Positions 8,377-17,338 of a stretch of 64,000 nucleotides of DNA are shown here, piece after piece. This stretch comes from Parasphingopyxis sp. (GTDB taxonomy: Bacteria; Pseudomonadota; Alphaproteobacteria; Sphingomonadales; Sphingomonadaceae): contig NZ_JANQNS010000015.1 of NCBI RefSeq assembly GCF_028279465.1, positions 124,001 to 188,000 of the forward strand, given 5' to 3'. The notes beneath the pieces are model-generated. The model saw nothing but the letters and a program-made list of their open reading frames with translations. It was not told the origin of the DNA and made no database searches. The first letter of the stretch is position 1; every line of letters starts with the position of its first letter. A program made the position numbers and the translations under genes.

Positions 8377-9236
8377 GTCCATATGGCGCGGGGCGGCAGG
8401 CTCATCAGAATAGCATCGATATTGCCGCCGGTTTTGAGGCCGAACAGCGTGCCCCGGTCGTAGACTAGGTTGAACTCGGCATAGCGACCGCGCCATTCGA
8501 GCTGCTGCTGCTCTTCTTCGGCTGTGAATTCGGAATGCATGCGTTTGCGGACCAGCGCGGGAAAGGCCTTGAGGAAGGCATCGCCGACATGATCGACAAA
8601 GGCGAGATGCGTGTTGAACGATTCGTCGTCTTCGATTTCGAGATGATCGAAAAAGATGCCACCCACGCCGCGTGCGACATTGCGGTGCGGGATCCAGAAA
8701 TAGTCGTCGGCCCATTTCGAGAACTTCTCATAGTCGCCGGGCTCGTGCGCATCGCAGGCCTTGAACATTTCCGCATGGAAGAATTCCGTATCCTCCTTGT
8801 AGGGGATTGGCGGGTTAAGATCCGCGCCGCCGCCGAACCAGCGTTTCGTCGTGTTGAGAAAGCGCAGATTCATGTGGACGGCCGGTACATGCGGGTTTGC
8901 CATATGGGCGACAAGGCTAATCCCGGTCGCAAAAAAGCGCGGATCGTTTTCCGCGCCATGGATGGTTTTCGAGAATTCCTCGCTGAACTGCCCGGCGACG
9001 GTCGAGACGTTGACGCCGGCCTTTTCGAAAACCTTGCCCTTAATCAGTCCCTGGACCCCGCCGCCGCCGGGCGCGCCGGTTTCATCCGGCCGGTCCCAGG
9101 GCGTGTAAACGAAACGCGCATCGCTGCCGGCTTCGCCCTCGATCGCTTCATATTCGGCGCAGATCCGGTCGCGCAGCTTCTCGAATGTGGTTCGCGCCGC
9201 CTGTTGTTGCGCGTCGAGTTCGATCATTCGGGCCAT
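8373..9236 (-). CDS. hemF: Aerobic coproporphyrinogen III oxidase
   Basis: HemF decarboxylates coproporphyrinogen III to protoporphyrinogen IX with molecular oxygen in haem synthesis. The 287-residue protein matches the family throughout, with VHMNLRF, RWFGGGADLNP, HRNVARGVGGIFFDHLE and a C-terminal EFNLVYDRGT segment. It overlaps trmL upstream by 13 bases and the GNAT gene downstream by four, forming a trmL-hemF-GNAT operon. Its presence points to aerobic growth. Confidence 0.96.
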   Translation of the reverse strand: MARMIELDAQQQAARTTFEKLRDRICAEYEAIEGEAGSDARFVYTPWDRPDETGAPGGGGVQGLIKGKVFEKAGVNVSTVAGQFSEEFSKTIHGAENDPRFFATGISLVAHMANPHVPAVHMNLRFLNTTKRWFGGGADLNPPIPYKEDTEFFHAEMFKACDAHEPGDYEKFSKWADDYFWIPHRNVARGVGGIFFDHLEIEDDESFNTHLAFVDHVGDAFLKAFPALVRKRMHSEFTAEEEQQQLEWRGRYAEFNLVYDRGTLFGLKTGGNIDAILMSLPPRAIWT

Positions 9237-9673
9237 CCTCCAGTTTGCCTGATTGCTTCGCCGAGAGCGATGCCCGTTGCTATCGCGACATTCAAGGATC
9301 GAAAACCCTGGCGCATCGGTATGCGCACCCGGAGGCCAGCCGCATCGTGCACATGTTCGGGCACGCCCGCGCTTTCCGATCCCATCAACAGGATATCGTC
9401 GGTCGCGAACCGGGCATCGGGCAGCGGTGTGCCGCCGCTCACCGTGAGCAGGATCAGCCGCGCGGTTCGCGATTCGCGAAATGCGGCCCAGTCCGCATGG
9501 CGCGTGACATCTGCGGTGGCCGCATAATCCATCCCGGCGCGCTTCAACCCACGGTCGGAAAAGGGAAAACCGCAGGGTTCGATAATATCGACCTGTACCC
9601 CGAGGCAGGTAGCAGTGCGCAGTATAGTGCCTACATTTCCGGCGATATCGGGTTGATATAGAGCGATTCTCAT
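9224..9673 (-). CDS. trmL: tRNA (cytidine(34)-2'-O)-methyltransferase
   Basis: TrmL is a SPOUT methyltransferase that 2'-O-methylates the wobble base of certain tRNA-Leu species. The 149-residue size and the segments QPDIAGNVGTILRTA, LLMGSESAGVP and IPMRQGFRSLNVA fit this family; the last two form the trefoil-knot SAM site. It is the first gene of the minus-strand trmL-hemF-GNAT group and diverges from petA. Confidence 0.92.
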   Translation of the reverse strand: MRIALYQPDIAGNVGTILRTATCLGVQVDIIEPCGFPFSDRGLKRAGMDYAATADVTRHADWAAFRESRTARLILLTVSGGTPLPDARFATDDILLMGSESAGVPEHVHDAAGLRVRIPMRQGFRSLNVAIATGIALGEAIRQTGGWPE

Positions 9674-9726
9674 GCCGCAGTCATTCGCATCGCAGCGTCA
9701 TTGTCACAAGCCGGTCAAAAACGCTG

Positions 9727-9755
9727 TTGGCAAATGGCATCGAGGGCGGCTATCA
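9727..9755 (+). promoter_or_regulatory. Candidate promoter for petABC
   Basis: TTGGCA and CTATCA are separated by exactly 17 bases, about 70 bases before petA, and a GCCCC/GGGGC hairpin follows in the presumed leader. The elements are plausible but not strong consensus matches. Confidence 0.35.
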
Positions 9756-9823
9756 GGCCCCCCAAGAGGGGCTGGGGGACGTCTGTCTGCCCCGATATCA
9801 TTTGAACCACGAAGGCCCGAGGA

Positions 9824-10393
9824 ATGGCAACCGAAGACCATGTAGACCAGCCCGCAGCCGACCAGCCCGAAGAGGGCGTGCGTCGGCGCGATTTTCTGAA
9901 CGTTGCGGCAGTGAGCGTCGCCGGCGTCGGCGGTGTGATCGCGATACTGCCGCTCGTCAATCAGATGAACCCGGACGCCGACGTTCTGGCGCTGGCGTCG
10001 ATCGACGTTGATCTCTCCGCCGTGGAGCCGGGGCAAACGATCAAGACGTCTTGGCGCAAGCAACCGCTGTTCATCCGGCACCTGACCGAGGATGAGATCG
10101 CGGAAGCCCGCGCCGTTGACGTTTCGGCTTTGCGCGATCCCCAGACGCTCGAAGAGCGTACCGCCGAGGGCTATGAGCAATGGCTGATCTCGCTTGCGGT
10201 CTGCACGCATCTGGGCTGCATCCCGCTGGGCGCCGCTCCGGGCGAGAATAAAGGCGAATTCGGGGGCTATTTCTGCCCTTGCCACGGTTCGCACTACGAC
10301 ACCGCCGGCCGCATTCGCAAAGGCCCGGCCCCGACCAATCTTGTCGTGCCGGAATATGCATTCACCTCCGACACAACCGTCACGATCGGATAA
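9824..10393 (+). CDS. petA: Ubiquinol-cytochrome c reductase Rieske iron-sulfur subunit
   Basis: This is the [2Fe-2S] subunit of the cytochrome bc1 complex, which takes electrons from ubiquinol on the periplasmic side. The 189-residue protein has an N-terminal twin-arginine motif (RRRDFLNV, near 20-27), one membrane anchor, and the cluster ligands C127-T-H129 and C151-P-C153-H154. It is first in petABC, 11 bases before petB. Confidence 0.97.
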   Translation: MATEDHVDQPAADQPEEGVRRRDFLNVAAVSVAGVGGVIAILPLVNQMNPDADVLALASIDVDLSAVEPGQTIKTSWRKQPLFIRHLTEDEIAEARAVDVSALRDPQTLEERTAEGYEQWLISLAVCTHLGCIPLGAAPGENKGEFGGYFCPCHGSHYDTAGRIRKGPAPTNLVVPEYAFTSDTTVTIG

Positions 10394-10404
10394 GGCAGAC
10401 TGAC

Positions 10405-11685
10405 ATGAGTTTTCCCTGGGCAGAACAGTATACCCCGAAGAATCCGTTCATGAAGTGGATGGATGAGCGGCTGCCGATACCGCGGCTCGTCTATAATTCA
10501 GTCGGCGCGGGCTATCCGGTGCCGCGCAATCTCAACTATTTCTGGAATTTCGGCGTGTTGGCCGGTCTGGCGCTGATGATCCAGATCGTCACCGGCATCG
10601 TGCTCGCCATGCACTACACGCCTGAGGCCGGCATGGCCTTCGCTTCGGTCGAGCATATCATGCGCGACGTGAATTCGGGCTGGCTGCTGCGCTATCTCCA
10701 TTTCAACGGCGCCAGCTTCTTCTTCATCGTCGTGTATATTCACATCTTCCGCGGACTTTATTTCGGCTCCTACAAGGCGCCGCGCGAGATGGTCTGGCTG
10801 CTCGGCGTTGTCATTCTGCTGCTGATGATGGCGACGGCGTTCATGGGCTATGTCCTGCCCTGGGGTCAGATGAGCTACTGGGCGGCGCAGGTTATTACCG
10901 GTCTGTTCGCGGCGATCCCGCTGGTCGGCGAATCGCTTCAGCAATGGCTGCTCGGCGGTTTTGCGCCCGACAATGCGACGCTGAACCGTTTCTTCTCGCT
11001 CCACTATCTGCTGCCGTTCGTGATCCTCGGCTGCATCATCCTGCACATCTGGGCGCTGCACCTGCCGGGCTCCAACAACCCGACGGGCATCGATGTAAAG
11101 GGCCCGCAGGATACAATCCCGTTCCATCCCTATTACACGGCCAAGGATGGCTTTGGCGCCGGGGTGTTCCTGATTGCGCTCGCGATTGTCGTCTTCTTCG
11201 CGCCGAATTTCCTCGGCCATGCCGACAATTATATCGAAGCCAACCCGCTTTCGACGCCGGCGCATATTGTGCCCGAATGGTATTTCTGGCCGTTCTACGC
11301 GATCCTGCGTGCCTTCACCGTCGATTTCATCCTCGAAGCCAAGCTCTGGGGCGTCATCGCGATGTTCGCGTCGATCATCGTGTTGTTCTTCCTGCCGTGG
11401 CTCGACAGGTCGCCGGTCCGGTCCGGCACGTTCCGACCCAAGTTCAAGATCTGGTTCTGGGTGCTGGTGGTCGACATCATCGCGCTCGCCTATCTGGGCG
11501 GGGCACCGGCCGAAGAGCCTTATGTGATGTTTAGTCAGATCGCCACGATCTACTATTTCGCACATTTCCTCATCATCCTGCCGCTGATTTCGCGGACGGA
11601 GCGGCCGTTGCCGCTGCCCAACTCGATCACCGAAGCGGTGCTCGGCAAAGACAAGACCACGGCACAGCCCGTGGCGGCCGAATAA
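10405..11685 (+). CDS. petB: Cytochrome b of the bc1 complex
   Basis: This 426-residue integral membrane subunit carries the two b-type haems and the quinol sites. It shows GSYKAPRE, the [13 protein letters not shown] loop, the PEWYFWPFY quinol-oxidation motif and about eight membrane spans. I placed the start at the ATG giving MSFPWAEQY, 11 bases after petA. It acts with petA and petC to pump protons and reduce cytochrome c. Confidence 0.97.
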   Translation: MSFPWAEQYTPKNPFMKWMDERLPIPRLVYNSVGAGYPVPRNLNYFWNFGVLAGLALMIQIVTGIVLAMHYTPEAGMAFASVEHIMRDVNSGWLLRYLHFNGASFFFIVVYIHIFRGLYFGSYKAPREMVWLLGVVILLLMMATAFMGYVLPWGQMSYWAAQVITGLFAAIPLVGESLQQWLLGGFAPDNATLNRFFSLHYLLPFVILGCIILHIWALHLPGSNNPTGIDVKGPQDTIPFHPYYTAKDGFGAGVFLIALAIVVFFAPNFLGHADNYIEANPLSTPAHIVPEWYFWPFYAILRAFTVDFILEAKLWGVIAMFASIIVLFFLPWLDRSPVRSGTFRPKFKIWFWVLVVDIIALAYLGGAPAEEPYVMFSQIATIYYFAHFLIILPLISRTERPLPLPNSITEAVLGKDKTTAQPVAAE

Positions 11686-11696
11686 GGGGTTTCGAC

Positions 11697-12527
11697 ATGG
11701 TTCGCGTTATCGGTTTTCTCGTGGGGCTCGGCTTCGTCGTCGTCCTTGGTTACTCGCTGATCGTCGGTGCGATCGCCTATTTCACTGAGGAAGAGTCGGG
11801 ACCGACATCCTATGACTATCACCTCTATGCGCAGGATGTGAGCTTCCCGAGCGACGGTCCGCTCGGTCGGTTCGACCGGCAGCAGCTGCAGCGCGGTTTC
11901 CAGGTATTCCGGGAGGTCTGCGCCGCCTGTCACAGCCTCGAATATGTCGCCTTCCGTAACCTAACGGAAATTGGCTTCACTGAAGCCGAGGTCGATGCGA
12001 TCGCCGACCAATGGCCGATCCAGGTGCCGACCGTCGACGAGAATACCGGCGAGGAAACGACGCGCAACGCGGTTCCCGCCGATAATTTCCCGCGGGTTTA
12101 CGCGAACGAAGTCGCTGGCCGCGCGGCGAACAATAACGCCTATCCGCCCGATCTTTCGCTGATGACGAAGGCGCGCGGCGAGGGCGCGGCCTATCTCTAT
12201 TCGCTGCTTGTCGGCTATCAGGATCCGCCCGCAGACCTGCCCGAAGAATTCCTTCCGACTACGGGGCTCTACTACAATCCCTATTTCCCGAACCTCAATC
12301 TCGCGATGCCGCCGGCGCTGTTCCCGGACCAGGTAACCTATGCGGACGGAACGGAAGCGACAGTTCAGCAAATGGCATGGGACGTGACGGCCTTCCTGAT
12401 CTGGACGGCCGAACCGCGGATGGAAGCGCGCAAGGCGACCGGTTGGGCCGTCCTGATCTTCCTGATTTTCGCGACCGTTCTCGCCTTCCTGTCGTACAAA
12501 AATGTCTGGCGGGACCAGAAGCACTAG
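11697..12527 (+). CDS. petC: Cytochrome c1 of the bc1 complex
   Basis: This 276-residue subunit has an N-terminal hydrophobic anchor or signal, the haem-c motif C75-A-A-C78-H79 and a C-terminal membrane helix (GWAVLIFLIFATVLAFLSY). It accepts electrons from the Rieske centre and passes them to soluble cytochrome c. It completes petABC and is followed four bases later by apt. Confidence 0.96.
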   Translation: MVRVIGFLVGLGFVVVLGYSLIVGAIAYFTEEESGPTSYDYHLYAQDVSFPSDGPLGRFDRQQLQRGFQVFREVCAACHSLEYVAFRNLTEIGFTEAEVDAIADQWPIQVPTVDENTGEETTRNAVPADNFPRVYANEVAGRAANNNAYPPDLSLMTKARGEGAAYLYSLLVGYQDPPADLPEEFLPTTGLYYNPYFPNLNLAMPPALFPDQVTYADGTEATVQQMAWDVTAFLIWTAEPRMEARKATGWAVLIFLIFATVLAFLSYKNVWRDQKH

Positions 12528-12531
12528 AGCA

Positions 12532-13080
12532 ATGGGCGGCGGGGCTGAGCGCAACGCCGACTTGAAGGCGCTGATCCGGACGATCCCCGACTTTCCGAAG
12601 CCGGGGATCCAGTTTCGCGACATCACGACGCTGCTGCTCGATCCGGCCGGGCTTGCGACTTCTGTGGAACGGCTGGCCGGGATGGCCGATGGCCCCATCG
12701 ACGCCATCGCCGGGATCGAGGCGCGCGGCTTTGTCTTCGGGGCGGCGCTGGCACGCGAACTGAGCGTCGGGCTCGTGCTGGTCCGCAAGCGCGGCAAACT
12801 GCCTGGCAAGACGCTGACCGAGGATTATGCGCTCGAATATGGCAGCGACAGTCTGGAGATGCATCACGACGCCATTCCGCAGGGCGCGCGCATCCTGCTG
12901 GTCGATGACTTGCTGGCTACCGGCGGTACGGCGCTGGCCGCGGTAAAGCTGTTACGCGGGGCAGGGGCCGAGGTCGACCAGTCCCTGTTTGTGATCGATC
13001 TCCCGGACCTTGGAGGCGCGTCGAAGCTGCGCGAGGCCGGCGTATCCGTCGAATCGCTGGTCGAATTCGAGGGCGACTAG
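12532..13080 (+). CDS. apt: Adenine phosphoribosyltransferase
   Basis: Apt salvages adenine to AMP using PRPP. The 182-residue protein has the N-terminal FPKPGIQFRDIT segment, AGIEARGFVFG and the PRPP-binding loop ILLVDDLLATGGTA. The ATG chosen is four bases after petC, so it is very likely cotranscribed with the bc1 genes even though the functions are unrelated. Confidence 0.94.
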   Translation: MGGGAERNADLKALIRTIPDFPKPGIQFRDITTLLLDPAGLATSVERLAGMADGPIDAIAGIEARGFVFGAALARELSVGLVLVRKRGKLPGKTLTEDYALEYGSDSLEMHHDAIPQGARILLVDDLLATGGTALAAVKLLRGAGAEVDQSLFVIDLPDLGGASKLREAGVSVESLVEFEGD

Positions 13081-13083
13081 CGC

Positions 13084-13536
13084 TTAGTCGTCGGACGACC
13101 GTCTGCGGATCAGCCCGATCGAAATGAAGGACATGACCGGCTCGTCGTGCTGGTTGAAGACAGTAGTTCGGCCCCGGTAGGAGCCCATGTCCGGACGGCT
13201 CCTGGACGGTGTCTTGTCCAGTATCTCGCTCTCGCAGCGCAGCGTATCGCCCGGGAAGACCGGCCTGAGCCAGCGCAGTTCGTCCACTCCGGCGCCGCCA
13301 AGGCCCGCCTGGCGATTATTTGCCATATTGCCGACGATCATCCGCATCGCGATCGCGCAGGTATGCCAGCCGCTCGCCGCGATCCTGCCAAAATGGGTTT
13401 TCGCGGCGGCCTCGTCGTCGAGATGGAAGGGCTGGGGGTCATATTTCGACGCGAATTCGATGACTTCTTCGCGTGTCACTTCATAGCGGCCGAAAGCGGA
13501 TTTCGTGCCGGGCTCGATATCTTCGAAATAGATCAT
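13084..13536 (-). CDS. MaoC-like (R)-specific enoyl-CoA hydratase
   Basis: The 150-residue single hot-dog protein has the hydratase-2 signature YDPQPFHLD followed by FGRIAASGWHT, the catalytic Asp/His region of MaoC-type dehydratases. These act on (R)-3-hydroxyacyl-CoA thioesters. It converges with apt. A 24-bp palindrome and a TAATAT box lie immediately upstream, suggesting specific transcriptional control and possibly a leaderless message. Confidence 0.85.
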   Translation of the reverse strand: MIYFEDIEPGTKSAFGRYEVTREEVIEFASKYDPQPFHLDDEAAAKTHFGRIAASGWHTCAIAMRMIVGNMANNRQAGLGGAGVDELRWLRPVFPGDTLRCESEILDKTPSRSRPDMGSYRGRTTVFNQHDEPVMSFISIGLIRRRSSDD

Positions 13537-13556
13537 GAAGCCATATTACCACAACT

Positions 13557-13580
13557 TTACGTTTACGCAAACGTAAAGAT
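13557..13580. promoter_or_regulatory. Perfect palindrome (operator candidate) upstream of the MaoC-like gene
   Basis: CTTTACGTTT and AAACGTAAAG are exact inverted repeats separated by ACGC. They lie between ychF and the maoC-like gene and end 20 bases before the latter's start. No T-run follows on either strand, so a terminator is unlikely. TTTACG/CGTAAA half-sites are reminiscent of MerR-family LiuR-type operators that control acyl-CoA catabolism; that link is from memory. Confidence 0.5.
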
Positions 13581-13582
13581 GA

Positions 13583-14683
13583 TCAGGCGTTGAATTTGAA
13601 CAGCATCACATCGCCATCGGTGACGGTGTAATCCTTGCCTTCCTGGCGCAGCTTGCCGGCATCGCGGGCGCCGGCTTCGCCGCCGAGCGAGATATAATCG
13701 TCGTAACCAATCGTTTCCGCGCAGATGAAGCCGCGTTCGAAATCGGTGTGGATCACGCCGGCCGCCTGCGGCGCCTTGGCATTTCGCGCGACCGTCCAGG
13801 CACGCGATTCCTTTGGTCCCGCAGTGAAGAAGGTGATCAGGTCGAGCAGCTGGTATCCGGCGCGGATGACGCGGGCGAGGCCGGTTTCGTCCAGGCCCAG
13901 ATCGGCGAGGAATTCGGGCCGGTCCTCGGGATCCATCGTAATGATCTCGGCCTCGATGGCCGCGGAGATGACGACGGCTTCCGCGCCCTCCGCCTTGGCC
14001 TTTTCGAAAACGCGTGCGCTATGCTCATTGCCGTCAGCGGCCGACGCCTCGTCGACATTGCACACATAGAGCACGGGCTTTGCCGTCAGCAGCTGTGCCT
14101 CACGGAAGAGGCGCGCCTCTTCCTCGTCATTGGGTTCGGTCAGCCGCGCGGGTTTGCCGTCCTTGAGCAGCTCCAGCGCTTGGCCGAGTACCGACGCGAT
14201 CGCCTTCGCCTGTTTGTCGCCGCCAGTTGCCCGGCGCTTGGCGTTCTCGACGCGCTTTTCGACCGATTCCAGATCGGCGAGCAGCAGTTCGGTTTCCACC
14301 GTTTCCGCATCCGTGATCGGATCGATCCGGTTATCGACATGCTGGATATCGTCATCCTCGAAACAGCGCAGGACATGGACGATCGCATCGACCTCGCGGA
14401 TATTTGCGAGAAACTGATTGCCGAGACCCTCGCCCTTGGATGCGCCTTTCACGAGCCCGGCGATATCGACGAATTCGAGCTGGGTTTCGATCTTTTGCGC
14501 CGAGCCCGCGATTTCGGCGATTGTGTCGATGCGCGGATCGGGCACGGCGACCTTCCCGACATTGGGCTCGATCGTGCAGAAGGGATAGTTGGCCGCCTGC
14601 GCCGCCTGCGTCTCGGTGAGCGCGTTAAAAAGCGTCGATTTGCCGACATTGGGCAAGCCGACGATACCGCATTTGAAACCCAT
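13583..14683 (-). CDS. ychF: Redox-regulated ATPase YchF (Obg family)
   Basis: YchF is a universally conserved ribosome-associated P-loop protein that hydrolyses ATP in preference to GTP. The 366-residue protein has the P-loop GLPNVGKST at 9-17, [17 protein letters not shown] (switch II) and the C-terminal TGS-like domain with [13 protein letters not shown] and HTDFERGFI. The noncanonical G4 motif typical of YchF is expected around CNVDE. Confidence 0.95.
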   Translation of the reverse strand: MGFKCGIVGLPNVGKSTLFNALTETQAAQAANYPFCTIEPNVGKVAVPDPRIDTIAEIAGSAQKIETQLEFVDIAGLVKGASKGEGLGNQFLANIREVDAIVHVLRCFEDDDIQHVDNRIDPITDAETVETELLLADLESVEKRVENAKRRATGGDKQAKAIASVLGQALELLKDGKPARLTEPNDEEEARLFREAQLLTAKPVLYVCNVDEASAADGNEHSARVFEKAKAEGAEAVVISAAIEAEIITMDPEDRPEFLADLGLDETGLARVIRAGYQLLDLITFFTAGPKESRAWTVARNAKAPQAAGVIHTDFERGFICAETIGYDDYISLGGEAGARDAGKLRQEGKDYTVTDGDVMLFKFNA

Positions 14684-14769
14684 GGGAGTCTTTCGTCTGG
14701 TTCGTTAGTCGAGAGGCGACTTAGGCGCAGCGCGTGCTCGCGACAAGCGTCGCGCAGATACCGGAACGC

Positions 14770-15759
14770 CTAATCGTGCACCGCTCGAATCCATGGGCCG
14801 AAGCCCGATTCGCCAAGCCACGCCACCTGGGTTTCCGCCGAGACACGATTGATCGCTTCCTGCGGAATGCGGACAGGATGGACGGCGCGGCGCAGCGGGC
14901 GGGTGCCGGGCGGCATGGCGGCGATTTCCGCGATGGCGCGGGGGATATCCATCGGATCGGCGCTGCGTCCGCTGCCATCCTCGGTTCCCATACGCTCGAC
15001 AAGCGCCGGATAAGCTTGCAGCCGCTCCTCCGCGGTCCGCTCGCGCAGATTGCCGGTATAACGGTTACGGTTGACCCAGATCTGCGTCGGATAGCCGCCT
15101 GGCTGGATGACGGTTACCTCGATATTGTGGGGCACGAGCTCATAGGCCATCTGCTCGCTCATCGCTTCGAGCGCGAATTTGGTTGCCGAATAATGGCCGG
15201 CGCCCGGCACGATTACGCGGCCAAGCTGTGAGGAAATATTGAAAATCTGCCCCGAGCCCTGGGCACGCATCGCCGGGAGCACGGCGCGCGCCATGCGCTG
15301 GCAGCCGAAGACATTGGTATCGAAGGCGAGCCGCGTCGCTTCCATATCCTGCAGTTCGACGGGCCCGGTAATGCCGATCCCCGCATTGTTGACGAGAATG
15401 TCGATTGCGCCGCCCGCGATCCGCTCGGCTTCGGCGACGCCCGATGCGACTTGTTCGTCGGAGAGCACGTCGATCTCGACGATATGGAGATCGAGCTCTT
15501 CGGCCGCCGCTTCCGCCGCCAGCGACTCCGCTTCCGGGCGCGGCAGGTTGCGCATGGTGGCAATGACCTTCGCGCCGAGCCGCGCATAATGAATCGCACC
15601 AAGCCGCCCGAAACCGGACGAAGTGCCGGTGATCAGGATCGATTTCCCGGAGAGGTTGGGAGTCGTTTGCGCAAAACTGGGCGTGCTCGCTGGCATGGCG
15701 GACAGCGCAGCAATAGCGGCGGTTCCGGCGAGCAAATGGCGGCGGCTGATATCGGGCAT
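14770..15759 (-). CDS. Short-chain dehydrogenase/reductase with a Tat signal
   Basis: This 329-residue SDR has the nucleotide-binding TGTSSGFG (44-51), NNAG (124-127) and the catalytic Y190-x-x-x-K194. Unusually it begins with SRRHLLAG and a hydrophobic Ala-rich stretch ending near PSFAQ, a typical twin-arginine signal, which predicts export folded with its cofactor. AGGAG precedes the chosen ATG; an earlier in-frame start is less likely. The substrate is unknown. Confidence 0.85.
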   Translation of the reverse strand: MPDISRRHLLAGTAAIAALSAMPASTPSFAQTTPNLSGKSILITGTSSGFGRLGAIHYARLGAKVIATMRNLPRPEAESLAAEAAAEELDLHIVEIDVLSDEQVASGVAEAERIAGGAIDILVNNAGIGITGPVELQDMEATRLAFDTNVFGCQRMARAVLPAMRAQGSGQIFNISSQLGRVIVPGAGHYSATKFALEAMSEQMAYELVPHNIEVTVIQPGGYPTQIWVNRNRYTGNLRERTAEERLQAYPALVERMGTEDGSGRSADPMDIPRAIAEIAAMPPGTRPLRRAVHPVRIPQEAINRVSAETQVAWLGESGFGPWIRAVHD

Positions 15760-15806
15760 TGGGAATCTCCTGCTTTTCGAGGGTTTAACAGAAAGCCGGC
15801 GCGGCT

Positions 15807-16376
15807 TCACGTCTGCAATCTCAGCGCCACTTCATTCAGAAATCGCGCATCGTCGCCATCTGCGAGCCAGACAGCTTCTGCCGCAATCGCGCCGAGCAGG
15901 TCGGTCAGCGGTTCGATCTCGGCCCTGGGGTAATTGCCGAGCACATGGCGGGTCACGCGGGCCTTGTCGCCCGGATGGCCGATGCCGATGCGTACGCGGC
16001 GGAAATCGTTGCCGATATGCGCGTCGGTCGAACGGATGCCGTTATGCCCGGCCGTCCCCCCGCCGCGCTTCACCTTGATCTTGAAGGGCTCAAGGTCGAG
16101 CTCGTCGTAGAAAACGGTCACGTCTTCGGGGCCGAGCTTGTAGAAGCGCATCGCCTCGCCGATCGATTGGCCGGACTTGTTCATATAGGTGGCGGGTTTC
16201 AGCAGCAGGATCTTTACACCGCCGAGCCGGCCTTCCTGTGTCCAGCCCTGGAAGCGCGTGCGCACGCTGTCGAAATCATGCACCTCGGCAATCGCGTCGA
16301 CCGCCATGAAGCCGACATTGTGCCGCTGCATGCTGTGCTCTGCGCCCGGATTGCCGAGGCCTACCCATAATTGCAT
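15807..16376 (-). CDS. pth: Peptidyl-tRNA hydrolase
   Basis: Pth releases peptides from tRNAs dropped by ribosomes. The 189-residue protein has the diagnostic start LWVGLGNPG, the catalytic histidine in RHNVGF, KPATYMNKSGQS, YDELDL and GGGTAGHNGIRS. It follows rplY on the same strand, as in many bacteria, but a strong terminator lies between them. Confidence 0.96.
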   Translation of the reverse strand: MQLWVGLGNPGAEHSMQRHNVGFMAVDAIAEVHDFDSVRTRFQGWTQEGRLGGVKILLLKPATYMNKSGQSIGEAMRFYKLGPEDVTVFYDELDLEPFKIKVKRGGGTAGHNGIRSTDAHIGNDFRRVRIGIGHPGDKARVTRHVLGNYPRAEIEPLTDLLGAIAAEAVWLADGDDARFLNEVALRLQT

Positions 16377-16411
16377 CGATATTCGCTCCGCCTTGCCGGA
16401 ATGTCTCGCCC

Positions 16412-16447
16412 AAAAGAAAACCGGCCTGTTCGATAGAACAAGCCGGT
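16412..16447 (-). terminator. Rho-independent terminator after rplY
   Basis: On the minus strand a 12-bp stem with one G-U pair (ACCGGCTTGTTC, loop TATC, GAACAGGCCGGT) is followed by TTTTCTTTT. It lies 40 bases after the rplY stop and should end most rplY transcripts, letting some read on into pth. Confidence 0.9.
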
Positions 16448-16487
16448 CTTTCTATCCACTTCAAGCGGAAATGGCAGGGGAGGGGAC

Positions 16488-17183
16488 TTAGCTGTCCTCG
16501 CCTTCGCCATCCTCGCCGCCATCGCCCTGTGCGGTGGTCGGGACTTCGTCGGCTGCGACTTCTTCGCCGTCTTCGCCCTCTTCGCCTTCCTCGGCTTCGG
16601 CCTCATCGCGCTTAAGCGCGGACGGCGCGACGACGCCGGCGACGGTGAAGTCGCGATCTTCGATTGCCGAAACGACGCCTTCGGGCAGGGTGATCTCGGA
16701 AATATGGATCGAATCGCCGACCTCGAGACCGTCGAGCGCCACAACGATTTCGCTCGGAATTTCGTCGGCCGGGCAGGTGAGCTCCAGCTCATGCCGCACA
16801 ACGTTGAGCACGCCACCGCGCTTGAGGCCGGGCGAGGCGTCTTCGTTGATGAAGCTGACCGGCACTGCGAGCGTAACCTTGGCGCCCTTGCCGATGCGCA
16901 TGAAATCGACATGCAGCGGGCGATCGGTGACCGGGTGGAACTGCACATCCTTCGGCAGCGCTTTCGTCGTGTCCTTGCCGACGGTCAGCGAGACGAGGCT
17001 GTTCATGAAATGGCCGGTATGCAGCAATTTCATGAGCTCGCGCTCTTCGAGGTGAATGGGCTGTGCGTCTTTCTTGTCGCCGTAGATAACGGCGGGAATA
17101 CGACCTTCGCGACGCATGGCGCGAGAGGCTCCCTTGCCCGCTCGCTCGCGCACTTCGGCCGACAGGGTCAGCTGATCGCTCAT
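16488..17183 (-). CDS. rplY: 50S ribosomal protein L25 (TL5/CTC type)
   Basis: L25 binds 5S rRNA. This is the long two-domain CTC form (231 residues): an N-terminal 5S-binding domain starting [21 protein letters not shown] and a C-terminal beta domain with DIPEVGD-like [14 protein letters not shown]. The last 35 or so residues are almost entirely acidic or small, a common disordered tail in alphaproteobacteria. rplY-pth order is conserved. Confidence 0.95.
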   Translation of the reverse strand: MSDQLTLSAEVRERAGKGASRAMRREGRIPAVIYGDKKDAQPIHLEERELMKLLHTGHFMNSLVSLTVGKDTTKALPKDVQFHPVTDRPLHVDFMRIGKGAKVTLAVPVSFINEDASPGLKRGGVLNVVRHELELTCPADEIPSEIVVALDGLEVGDSIHISEITLPEGVVSAIEDRDFTVAGVVAPSALKRDEAEAEEGEEGEDGEEVAADEVPTTAQGDGGEDGEGEDS

Positions 17184-17338
17184 CTGATGTCTCCAAATGC
17201 TGGTTGGTTGGTATCAATCGCCCGCCACGCCTCCAGGGTGCACATAGCGGGGAAGCGGCGCGTATAGGCGGGGGAGCGGGCTTTGGCAACTGTTGTCAGG
17301 CGTGTTCAACAATCAGGCTGAACCCGGTGAATAGTGCT

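Noticed and set aside
8535-9527. Plus-strand frame of 330 codons opposite hemF and trmL
   Set aside because: It is antisense to two well-recognised genes and has no motif or ribosome-binding site.
10498-11565. Minus-strand frame of 355 codons opposite petB
   Set aside because: The translation is charged and repetitive, as expected from the complement of a membrane protein gene; petB is certain.
17184-17338. 155-base gap upstream of rplY searched for a leader RNA
   Set aside because: No convincing stems, riboswitch core or promoter elements were seen.
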